Assembly: GCF_016584105.1 (NCBI RefSeq) | Contig: NZ_NRSM01000003.1 | Location: forward strand, 117,623 to 181,622 | Length of the DNA stretch: 64,000 bases | Origin: Ectothiorhodospira shaposhnikovii | GTDB lineage: Bacteria; Pseudomonadota; Gammaproteobacteria; Ectothiorhodospirales; Ectothiorhodospiraceae | Reading direction: 5' to 3' | Shown: positions 50,344-58,443 of the stretch, in pieces | How positions within the stretch are numbered: position 1 is the first letter of the stretch | Layout of the letters: each line of letters starts with the position of its first letter | The notes under the pieces: model-generated | The model's input: only the letters and a program-made list of their open reading frames with translations | Told to the model about the DNA's origin: nothing | The model's database searches: none | Translations under genes and position numbers: made by a program

Positions 50344-51969
50344 ATGATCATTTCTCGAATGACCATTGGCCATAAGCTGGCCTTGTCCTTTGGCATGGTA
50401 CTGCTTTTGTTGCTTGGGATTGCCGTTATCGGCTGGAGCGGGCTCCACCGGGTCAGCGAGGCCAATACCCATGCAGCCGCGATTTATGAGCAGGCCATCT
50501 TCCAGGTCCAAAAGGAGGTGGATCACTTGGTCTGGGTGAACGGGCTGGCCAATGTTTTCATCCTGGGTAGCCGTTTTACTGGTCAACTTGATCACACTCG
50601 ATGTGATTTTGGGCAGTGGTACTACGGCTTCAAGGACAGCCAAGCCTACCAGCTGGCGACAGGTGATTTTCGTCTTGCCTTTGATGCTATCGAGATGCCC
50701 CATATCCAGCTGCATCAAACCGCATTGCGTATTCTGCGCACGGTGGAGAACGGTAATACCCAGGTAGCCCTTCGAGTTTATCAGGAAGAGACGCTCACCC
50801 ATCTGAATACCCTGCGACGCCTGTTGACAGACCTTGGGCAAGCGCTGGAAAGGGAACGGGATCAGGCTCTGGAACAGGCTGGGGCCGCGGCATCGACTGC
50901 AGCACGCATTATGGCTGTGACCGCTCTGGCGGCCTTGCTGGCGGCGATGTTGCTTGGCTTGATGCTGACAAAGGGCATAGTGAATCCCCTGAGACAAACC
51001 ACTGGTCATCTGCGTGCCATCGCCGAGGGTGACGGGGATTTGACCCGGCGTCTGCCCGTCTCCGGCAGGGACGAGATCACCGATCTTTCTTCTGCCTTCA
51101 ATATTTTTGCCGAACGGATTCATTCCCTGGTAAGGCAAGTTGTTGGTGCCTCCGCCCAACTGGCGGCAGCGGCGGAACAGCTGTCGACCACCAGTGAAGA
51201 GACACGGGAGCAGGTGCGGCGCCAGCAGTCCGAAGTGGGGCAGGTGGCTACCGCCATGAATGAAATGGCCGCCACGGTACAGGAAGTTGCCCGTAATGCC
51301 GCTGAAGCATCCTCCACGGCACGTACCACGAACGCACAGGCACAGGCGGGGGGGCATGAGGTGGAGCAGACCGTCCGCACCATCAAGGACCTGGCTGCGG
51401 AAGTGGAACTCACCGCCTCTGTGATCGGCAGGCTTTCGGGAGACAGTGACGAAATCGGCAAGATCCTTGATGTCATTCGGGGAATCGCCGAGCAGACCAA
51501 CCTGTTGGCTCTCAATGCCGCCATCGAGGCGGCCAGGGCCGGTGAACAGGGGCGGGGATTTGCGGTGGTGGCCGATGAGGTCAGGACACTGGCCTCTCGA
51601 ACCCAGGCTTCCACCAACGAGGTTCAGACGATGATTGAACGTCTCCAGAGCGGAGCTGCCGAAGCGGTTCGGGTCATGGAGCAGGGGCGAGGCAAGGCTC
51701 GGCAGGGGGTGGAGCAGGCGGGCAAGGCTGGTGAATCATTGAACGTGATCACCCGGTCCATCGGCACCATCAACGACATGAATGCCCAGATCGCCAGCGC
51801 AGCGGAAGAGCAGTCCGCCGTGGCTGATGAGGTCAACCGCAACGTGGTGAACATCAGTGATGGTGTGGAGCATGCCGCCACTGGCTCCAGTCAGATCGCC
51901 GCCGCCAGCGATGAGTTGGCCCGTCTGGCCGCCGAATTGCAGGAGCGGGTCGGGCAATTCAAGGTTTAG
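50344..51969 (+). CDS. Methyl-accepting chemotaxis protein with CZB-like zinc site between its membrane segments
   Basis: A 541-residue transmembrane chemoreceptor. TM1 is at about 10-31 ([20 protein letters not shown]) and TM2 at about 195-215. The region between them has [18 protein letters not shown] and MPHIQLHQ, the Cys/His pattern of a CZB zinc-binding domain. A HAMP domain and an MCP signalling domain follow, with the hairpin tip [35 protein letters not shown]. The ATG at 50344 directly precedes the membrane anchor; the frame extends upstream without conservation. No C-terminal CheR-binding pentapeptide is seen. Confidence 0.93.
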   Translation: MIISRMTIGHKLALSFGMVLLLLLGIAVIGWSGLHRVSEANTHAAAIYEQAIFQVQKEVDHLVWVNGLANVFILGSRFTGQLDHTRCDFGQWYYGFKDSQAYQLATGDFRLAFDAIEMPHIQLHQTALRILRTVENGNTQVALRVYQEETLTHLNTLRRLLTDLGQALERERDQALEQAGAAASTAARIMAVTALAALLAAMLLGLMLTKGIVNPLRQTTGHLRAIAEGDGDLTRRLPVSGRDEITDLSSAFNIFAERIHSLVRQVVGASAQLAAAAEQLSTTSEETREQVRRQQSEVGQVATAMNEMAATVQEVARNAAEASSTARTTNAQAQAGGHEVEQTVRTIKDLAAEVELTASVIGRLSGDSDEIGKILDVIRGIAEQTNLLALNAAIEAARAGEQGRGFAVVADEVRTLASRTQASTNEVQTMIERLQSGAAEAVRVMEQGRGKARQGVEQAGKAGESLNVITRSIGTINDMNAQIASAAEEQSAVADEVNRNVVNISDGVEHAATGSSQIAAASDELARLAAELQERVGQFKV

Positions 51970-51977
51970 CCATGAAA

Positions 51978-52004
51978 CTGGATTCCCGCTTTCGCGGGAA
52001 TGAC
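51978..52004 (-). repeat. REP-like palindrome, copy 2
   Basis: Its reverse complement reads as the element at 41542-41568 except for one base in the loop region. It lies nine bases after the chemoreceptor stop. It is followed by two imperfect copies of a roughly 25-base unit beginning TGTCTGGGGG (52004-52056). The rest of 51970-52263 holds no supportable gene. Confidence 0.8.
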
Positions 52005-52263
52005 GTGTCTGGGGGGCCTCCGGCAATGCCTGTCTGGGGGCGTCTCCGGGAATGACGTGACGGCTTTTGATTGCCGGATTAATAGTTTTGTCGGATCGAC
52101 GGTTTAACTAATATCTACACGAGATTACGCAGCAGACGTGTATCGGTTTGCAGAGACCGGGGCTTGCCAATGAATGGTGATCCGAGTGAACTCGGGGTCA
52201 TGCGCGTCTCCGGCGTCAAGCCAGTTGGCATTCAGTTTGGTCAAAAGTGGCGCGAAAGTCTAT

Positions 52264-53427
52264 CTAGTGATAGAAAACCCCCAGCCTTTCTCCCAGTTCC
52301 TTGAGTTTCCTTTTCAGCCGGATTTCATCCAGCAGAAACTTCTCGATTTTCCCGTCATGGGCTTGCAGCCCATGGGCCAGGGCATTGCGCAGGTTGTTCA
52401 ATTGGCGGAAACCTTCCGTCGAGTGCTTGAGGGTGTCACGGGCGGTTTCTCGATCTTCGTACTGATTCACCTGTCCCCCACTCCGCAGAACTTCCGCCGA
52501 GATCGCCGACTCCAGGGAAAAGATGGCTGCCCGCACATAATCCCCCCGATCCAGATACTGCCGGGCCAGGGCGCCTTCCCAGGCCGCCCGGTCACGTCGC
52601 TTGTACCAGGCCACTCTTTGCTCCAGTTCCCGGCGAAACAGGGTGGCCGCCGGGTCATCCGCCGGAAAACGATCCGGCTTGCTGGACCATCCCGTGAGCG
52701 CCTCGCGCGCCTTCACCGGGTTGTTGGTGCGCTCCAGGAACGCGGCCCGGGCCAGTTGTTCTCCCGCGGGACCCAGCAAGGGGGCAAAGGCACCATAGTC
52801 TCCATCCTTGTCATAAGTATTGAGTGCCTGCAGCCAGTCCGCGATGCCCAACAGACCAATCAGATTGTGTACCGGCGCCTGACCGGTATCAGGGTCATAG
52901 GCCCCGTACCAGATTCCGTCGATGCTCGCGCCACGGGCCACTCGCAGATACAGGGCTGCCAGCAGCGCAAGCATGGGCAGGTGCCGGAAACCGTGAGTGA
53001 CATCGATATGCACCCGATCATTGGCCTGTACATGGTGGGCCATGATGCTCAGGATGTCCGTCTGTTCCTTCTCGGTGCGACAGTAGGGGATGAGTACCAG
53101 GTGCACCTCACAGCCGCCCAGGTGGTCCGCCAGCGGCCCGGTCAGCGGGGCGAGCAGATCCGGTGTCACCCGTTTTTCCTCCACCGCCTGCATCAATCGC
53201 AGGTGATCCCCTTCGGGCAGATTCACTCCGTCATCGAACAGGTGATCCCACATACTGCCGGATGTGCCCATGATGATCAGTCGTTCGGCACCCAGACGCC
53301 GACGCAGGGGCCAGCCGAAAAAAGCCGCCGGCTCGGCGTCCATGCCGTCGCCGAAGTCATAGCAGGTGGTGCGATACCGCCCCTCCTGTCTGGGGGCACG
53401 GCCGAGGAAGGTGAGGAGTGTGGTCAT
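52264..53427 (-). CDS. CRISPR-associated CARF-HEPN ribonuclease, TM1812/Csx1-like (copy B)
   Basis: A 387-residue protein whose N-terminal half is a CARF-type sensor. It starts with LLTFLGRAP, has IIMGTSGSMWD, and carries the TM1812-family motif VHIDVTHGFRHLPML. The C-terminal half ends with a HEPN active site R-x4-H in NLRNALAHG (about residue 345). By family knowledge such proteins bind cyclic oligoadenylate through CARF and then degrade RNA. It is the last gene of the minus-strand CRISPR-linked operon, 17 bases after its paralogue. Confidence 0.88.
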   Translation of the reverse strand: MTTLLTFLGRAPRQEGRYRTTCYDFGDGMDAEPAAFFGWPLRRRLGAERLIIMGTSGSMWDHLFDDGVNLPEGDHLRLMQAVEEKRVTPDLLAPLTGPLADHLGGCEVHLVLIPYCRTEKEQTDILSIMAHHVQANDRVHIDVTHGFRHLPMLALLAALYLRVARGASIDGIWYGAYDPDTGQAPVHNLIGLLGIADWLQALNTYDKDGDYGAFAPLLGPAGEQLARAAFLERTNNPVKAREALTGWSSKPDRFPADDPAATLFRRELEQRVAWYKRRDRAAWEGALARQYLDRGDYVRAAIFSLESAISAEVLRSGGQVNQYEDRETARDTLKHSTEGFRQLNNLRNALAHGLQAHDGKIEKFLLDEIRLKRKLKELGERLGVFYH

Positions 53428-53444
53428 GGGCGCCTTTCCCTTGG

Positions 53445-54791
53445 TTATTTTGCTTTGCCTGGCGCATTGGCAAGGCCATCAATGATGACCAAAACCTCCT
53501 GGTAAAGCCGCTCCAGTTCATCCTGGAGTTTGCGGGCGGAGGTGGCTTGAACAAATCCGCCGTGATTGATGTCATTGCGCAGTTTGGTGATGCGCCCGTA
53601 ACAGCCCGCCAGTTCACCGGGAATTTGTTGCCGTAATTCCAGGGCGATATCCCGGTATTCTGCCAGTTCATGTTCCCATGCTTCCGGCGGTGGGGGCTGT
53701 TTGGCTGACAGTACCCCCATGAGCCTTGAAATCAGGGTTCGGCGCTTGGTCTGTGCGGCCTGCTCATCCCGTGTGTCGCTTCGTACCTGCTCCAGCAGTG
53801 GCTGATTGGCGTCAACCATCAGGCTGATGATGCCCTCCTGCAGCAGTGTATAGCCTTGCTGGATCTGGCCATGCCGATGGCACCAGGCCACCGCGCGCAG
53901 CACGTTCAGGGGAGAGGCATCCTCCCAGTCCTTGAGTTCGCCGGTCAGCTTGTCAATGACCGGACGTAGAGGGGGAAGAAAGTCTTCGCGAACCTGGGCC
54001 AGTGGATCGGTGATGCGGGACTTCACCATGAGCCGAGTCAGTTCCCGCCCGCGCACAGTGCTGATGGCCTGACCCAATTCATCCAGGGCACGGCTTGCCT
54101 TTTCCAGCGCCTTCGCTGTCGCATCCTTACCCCGGGTGTCCCTCAGCACCGGCTGGGTATGCTGGTTGACCAGCGCGATCACCTCGCCTGGGTCGCCCGA
54201 GCGAATGAGCCGGTCAATGCCGATGCTCCAGTCGAACAGGGTCAGAAACGGGGTCAGATCCAGGATCGGGGCATTGCGCTCGGCCATGGGCATGTCTTGC
54301 ACCACGTTGGGGGTGCCCAGTTTTTCAAAGGCACCGTAATGCACCCCGGCCAATTGAACACCTCGGGTGACCTTGAGGTATTGGATCAGAACAGTGAACA
54401 GCATCGGCAGGAAGCGAAACGAGTGGGTGATGTCAAAACTGATTTCATCTCCTTCGCCGACTTCCACCGAGAGTCGCTCAAAGATCTCCCAGAGCTCGGC
54501 CTCGCCCGTGATATCGGGCAAGTCGATCACCTCCACGGGGATCGAGTCCGACCAGCCGGAGGCGGCGAGCTCTTCCTCAAAGGCGCTCAGATTCCTGGCT
54601 CTGGCGCCGGCGGTGCAGCCAAGAAGGATCCGGTCACCCGGCTCAAAATGTCCGCACTTCAGATGGAGTAGGGCAGTCTGGATGAAGCGTACATTCTCCA
54701 TGCGTGAAGGGGTGGGTTCGTCCGTATCCATGAAATAGTGGCAAGGGACGTAATTGCCGGTTCCAAGAAAGGAAATGAAAAGCCTGGCCAT
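53445..54791 (-). CDS. CRISPR-associated CARF-HEPN ribonuclease, TM1812/Csx1-like (copy A)
   Basis: A 448-residue paralogue of the downstream protein. It begins MARLFISFLGTGNYVPCHY, has LLGCTAGARARN, and carries ISFDITHSFRFLPML in the CARF part. The HEPN motif R-x4-H is in KLRNDINHGG near residue 405. The two paralogues share layout but little sequence, so they may prefer different ring sizes of cyclic oligoadenylate. The ATG at 54791 was chosen over 54842 because family similarity starts there. Confidence 0.88.
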   Translation of the reverse strand: MARLFISFLGTGNYVPCHYFMDTDEPTPSRMENVRFIQTALLHLKCGHFEPGDRILLGCTAGARARNLSAFEEELAASGWSDSIPVEVIDLPDITGEAELWEIFERLSVEVGEGDEISFDITHSFRFLPMLFTVLIQYLKVTRGVQLAGVHYGAFEKLGTPNVVQDMPMAERNAPILDLTPFLTLFDWSIGIDRLIRSGDPGEVIALVNQHTQPVLRDTRGKDATAKALEKASRALDELGQAISTVRGRELTRLMVKSRITDPLAQVREDFLPPLRPVIDKLTGELKDWEDASPLNVLRAVAWCHRHGQIQQGYTLLQEGIISLMVDANQPLLEQVRSDTRDEQAAQTKRRTLISRLMGVLSAKQPPPPEAWEHELAEYRDIALELRQQIPGELAGCYGRITKLRNDINHGGFVQATSARKLQDELERLYQEVLVIIDGLANAPGKAK

Positions 54792-54831
54792 CGTATGAAC
54801 TCCTGTCATAAGTGATGCCTGAAAACAGCCA

Positions 54832-55962
54832 TCACTCCACAATACGGATCTGCTCCGGTGTCAACCCAAGACGATACTTGCGCGGTCGTGAGCCGCCATC
54901 CTGGACTTTGTAGGTCTCAAATGACGGACCGAGCTGGGTGCGAAGACTCTTCTGAAGTCGGGAGAGTAACTGCGAAAAGTAATGGCCGTCCATGCCCTTG
55001 CTCAGGGCATTTTCCGTCATCTCGTTGTCCGCCATCGGCGTCTTCTGCACTGCCTGCAGGGCTTCTAGATAGCGGTCACGCCATGCCGCATCGGGGACTT
55101 CCTTGCAAGGGGCTTCCAGCGGAGGAAGACTGTCCATGGCGCGCCTTGCAAACAGCACATACAGGGCCATCTGGGTGGGGGGGAGCTGGATATTCCGCCT
55201 GCCCAGGGTGAGGCTTCTTTCCGGCAAACGGATGACCAGGCTGGGCGGCGCAAAGGCCTCCCGGGCATTTTCCACGACTTCACGGTAGGTGACCCGACCT
55301 TCCATCAACCGGGTATCCAGGCCATGCCGAAGACCGACGAAGGGAATGTCGGCGAGGGTGACCGTCGCTTCCCTGGCATCCACGGGACCATGCTTGGGGA
55401 GATTGAGTACCCGTGATTGACGACTGGGGTAGAAAAAGTCCCAGGTGGATTCAAAGGGCTCGGATACCAGCACGTGGGAGAGCCGATCCTGGGGACGGCC
55501 GAACAGAGACAGGGCATAACCCAGAAAAAAACCCATGGTCTTGCGCCCGCCGGCGATGGACACATGAAGCGCGGAATGTTCGTCTTCGGTCAGGCGACGC
55601 ACGGTGTCAGTGATCTGGTCGGCGGCGGCCAGATTGTCCGCCGGTGAACGGATATCCTCCAGGGGGCGGCCATCAGGATCCTGAATGATCTGGATATGCG
55701 CTTCGGTGAAGGTCATGTCCGGCAGTTCGTATTCGCGACACAAACGGTCAAACCAGCCCGGTTCCTGGGACAGCAATGACAGCCGGGCGCGCTTGGCCCC
55801 TTCCAGGGTCGTGAGCAGATGGATTTCCGTGGGCAGAAACCCGGGCGGATCGGCCATCGCCAGCGCATAGAGGGTTTCGGTGACGATCTGGGGAGAAAGC
55901 CCGGTCACTGCCAGAAGGATGCGCCTGGGATAATTTGCCGGGTTGTGGTGTGTGGGGTGCAT
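54832..55962 (-). CDS. CRISPR-associated CARF protein, NE0113 family (TIGR02584-type), winged-helix-like C-terminus
   Basis: A 376-residue protein. The N-terminal 190 residues carry the NE0113 hallmarks RRILLAVTGLSPQIVTETLYAL and HVSIAGGRKTMGFFLGYAL, a CARF-like cyclic-oligoadenylate-binding fold. The C-terminal part has no HEPN R-x4-H. Its final 70 residues (HYFSQLLSRLQKSLRTQLG, then PRKYRLGL) look like a winged helix. A role as a cOA-responsive transcription regulator, comparable to Csa3, is an inference. It sits between the AddA-like helicase gene (12 bases upstream) and the CARF-HEPN genes (40 bases downstream). Confidence 0.85.
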   Translation of the reverse strand: MHPTHHNPANYPRRILLAVTGLSPQIVTETLYALAMADPPGFLPTEIHLLTTLEGAKRARLSLLSQEPGWFDRLCREYELPDMTFTEAHIQIIQDPDGRPLEDIRSPADNLAAADQITDTVRRLTEDEHSALHVSIAGGRKTMGFFLGYALSLFGRPQDRLSHVLVSEPFESTWDFFYPSRQSRVLNLPKHGPVDAREATVTLADIPFVGLRHGLDTRLMEGRVTYREVVENAREAFAPPSLVIRLPERSLTLGRRNIQLPPTQMALYVLFARRAMDSLPPLEAPCKEVPDAAWRDRYLEALQAVQKTPMADNEMTENALSKGMDGHYFSQLLSRLQKSLRTQLGPSFETYKVQDGGSRPRKYRLGLTPEQIRIVE

Positions 55963-55974
55963 GGCATTCCAGCC

Positions 55975-58443
55975 TTAGATCAGGTGTTTTACGTTGATCG
56001 GTATGGGAGTATTGCCAATGGTCACCGGCTGCTCCCCCGGTTCCAGGTCAAGATCAAGCACCGCAATGCCTTTCTCGTCCACCAGTTCGTCCAGCCAGCG
56101 GGTGTTCAGTTTGGACGATGACTTGCAGACCTGTCTGCGCAGGGCCAGGATCATCCCGTCCCTTGCCCGAGTCATTCCCACATAAAGCAAGCGCCTGGCC
56201 TCATCTCCAGCCCGGTCGATGGCTTCCCGGTGTTCGGGCTGGCTGGATAGACGCTGTTCCAGGGGATCAAAGCGTTGCTGGGTGCCAAACGGCCAGGGCC
56301 AGTAGTGGATGGTTCGACCGGCCAGTGGATGGTTCAGATCCAGACCGGTTGAAGCCGTCATGCTCACGCCGAAACCCGATCCCGATATTTCCCGGTCCAG
56401 ATCGGTCAATATCACCACCGGCCATTCAAGTCCCTTGGCGCCATGATAGGTGATGACCTGGACCGATTGATCGCCCTGCAAAGGGGGTTGCCTGGTTTCG
56501 TCCCGTTGCAGATGGCGGATCAGACCCGCCAGGGTCGCCGGTCGGTGGTAAAGCCGACAGCGCGCCTCATAGGCCAGACAACAGCCTCGCAGGGCATCCA
56601 GATTGGCCATTCTTCGCAGGGGGCGGTGCCATGCCTGTACTGTGGGAATCAGGTGGATGGCTTCCATGGCCATGAGCAGTGCGTCGGTGGGTGAAGCCTT
56701 GACGGCCCACCGGGATCGGGAATCCTCCAATGCCTGGATCAGCGGATCCCGGCGCCAGTCATCAAGGGCCCGGGCATCGTCGGTGATCAATGCTTCCAGC
56801 CATGACGCGTTGGCAGGATGTTGGCGTGAAAGCGCCACGATTTCCGCAAGCGCCAGCGTGTCGCCGGCGTCCTGCCAGTAGCGCAGGGCAGCCAGGGCCA
56901 GACGGCATTCGGTGGCTTCCATCAGGCGGCCCTGCTGTGCCGAGGCGGGAATGCCTGCTGCCTCCAGAGCCGCGGCCACTGACTGACAGTGGCTATTCTG
57001 AAAACACAGCACGGCCAGATCGCCGGGCTGTAGTTCCGGGCGTTGTTCCAGCAACTGGACGATGCCTTTTACCAATGCCCGGTTCGCCTCATCGCCACTG
57101 CGGCCATGCAGATGCCAGGCTTCGAGCCATCCACCCTCCGCATCCTTGCCCGGCGGCAGATCAAGGGAGATATCCTCTGGGCTGCGTTCATGGAATACCC
57201 GGGTGAAGACGGCATTGCAGAAGTCCACCAGACGTGCCCTTGAGCGCCATGAAGTGGTCAGGGACTGCGTCTGTCGCACTTGGGTGGTGATCTGGTCCAT
57301 CAAGGGGTAGTCGGCGCCGCGAAAGCCATAGATTGCCTGTTTGGGGTCGCCGACCCATACCGAGCGGCCCACCCGGTTATCCAGTGCCAGGAACAGGGCA
57401 AGCTGGATGGGGCTGGTGTCCTGGAATTCATCCACCAGAATCTGTTGTACACGGGCATGGATGGCTTCCCGGAAATCGGCGTGTTGTTCCATCATGGACA
57501 GGATCAGGTTTTCCTGGTCAATAAAATCCACCAGACCATGGCGCCGTTTATAGTCCTGATACAGATCCAGTGCCTGCGTGGCGCAGTCGAAGATGCCGTG
57601 TATCAGGGCCTGCAGATCTTCATGCAATCCGGGCTGGGAGAGCACCTGTTCACCCAGGGCCTTGAGGGGGGCCACCCAGTGTTGCCCTTCCTTGGCCGGT
57701 TTGAGCTTGGCAAACCGCACCCATTCCGTCCAGGCCAGTGCTTCGCCGCGATGGACCCTGTTCAGGCAGGGTTGAACGACCCGGAGGGCTTCCTGTGTGG
57801 CTTTTTTCGTTGAGCGCAGGTTCAGCAGGGCGGAAACGGTTTCCGGCAGGATGGTATCAAGCTGTTGGTCAGGGGATGCCATGTCCGCCGACCCCAGTGC
57901 CTTGGCCAGTCCTTGCCAGGATTGTTGCGCACTTTGCCGGAGCTGAGCCTCATTCATGAGGTTGCTCCTGGCCAGGGATACCACGGCCATGACATCGTCG
58001 CGCCAGTCGGGACGGCGGGCATGGCCTGAACCGCCGCCATCCCTTTCCAGGCGCCGTGCGACCGGTTCCAGTCGCACGGCATGTTGCTCCAGTGCTTCCG
58101 CGGTGGCGATGCGAAACAGGTCACTGGATTCCTGTTCATCCAGCACCTGCAGGCGGGGTGAAAGACCCGCTTCCATGGCGTACTCGCACAGCAAGCGATG
58201 GCAGACACTGTTCACCGTGCCGACCAGGCCGCCCAGCACAGCTTGGGCAGCGTCTGTCTTCCCGGAAGCAAACAGGGCGCGGCGCAGACGTTGTCGAATG
58301 TCTGTTGCCGCCCGATGGGTGAACGTGGTGATCAGCAGGCCGTCGGCGGGCAGTCCCGTATCCAGAACCGAGAGTGCTTCCCCAACCAGATGGAAGGTTT
58401 TGCCCGTGCCGGCGCCGGCATTGATGAGTTTGATGCCATTCAT
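55975..58443 (-). CDS. UvrD/AddA-like superfamily 1 helicase lacking a C-terminal nuclease domain
   Basis: An 822-residue SF1A helicase. Walker A is NAGAGTGKTF (Lys15), Walker B ILVDEFQDTSP, motif III GDPKQAIYGFRGAD, motif V TYHGAKGLEW and motif VI RLLYVGMTRARDGM. The order is that of AddA/RecB, but the protein ends soon after motif VI; the RecB-type nuclease domain (about 250-300 residues in AddA) is absent. It overlaps the AddB-like gene by four bases, so the two probably form a heterodimer in which only AddB carries a nuclease. It is in one operon with three CARF genes. Confidence 0.88.
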   Translation of the reverse strand: MNGIKLINAGAGTGKTFHLVGEALSVLDTGLPADGLLITTFTHRAATDIRQRLRRALFASGKTDAAQAVLGGLVGTVNSVCHRLLCEYAMEAGLSPRLQVLDEQESSDLFRIATAEALEQHAVRLEPVARRLERDGGGSGHARRPDWRDDVMAVVSLARSNLMNEAQLRQSAQQSWQGLAKALGSADMASPDQQLDTILPETVSALLNLRSTKKATQEALRVVQPCLNRVHRGEALAWTEWVRFAKLKPAKEGQHWVAPLKALGEQVLSQPGLHEDLQALIHGIFDCATQALDLYQDYKRRHGLVDFIDQENLILSMMEQHADFREAIHARVQQILVDEFQDTSPIQLALFLALDNRVGRSVWVGDPKQAIYGFRGADYPLMDQITTQVRQTQSLTTSWRSRARLVDFCNAVFTRVFHERSPEDISLDLPPGKDAEGGWLEAWHLHGRSGDEANRALVKGIVQLLEQRPELQPGDLAVLCFQNSHCQSVAAALEAAGIPASAQQGRLMEATECRLALAALRYWQDAGDTLALAEIVALSRQHPANASWLEALITDDARALDDWRRDPLIQALEDSRSRWAVKASPTDALLMAMEAIHLIPTVQAWHRPLRRMANLDALRGCCLAYEARCRLYHRPATLAGLIRHLQRDETRQPPLQGDQSVQVITYHGAKGLEWPVVILTDLDREISGSGFGVSMTASTGLDLNHPLAGRTIHYWPWPFGTQQRFDPLEQRLSSQPEHREAIDRAGDEARRLLYVGMTRARDGMILALRRQVCKSSSKLNTRWLDELVDEKGIAVLDLDLEPGEQPVTIGNTPIPINVKHLI

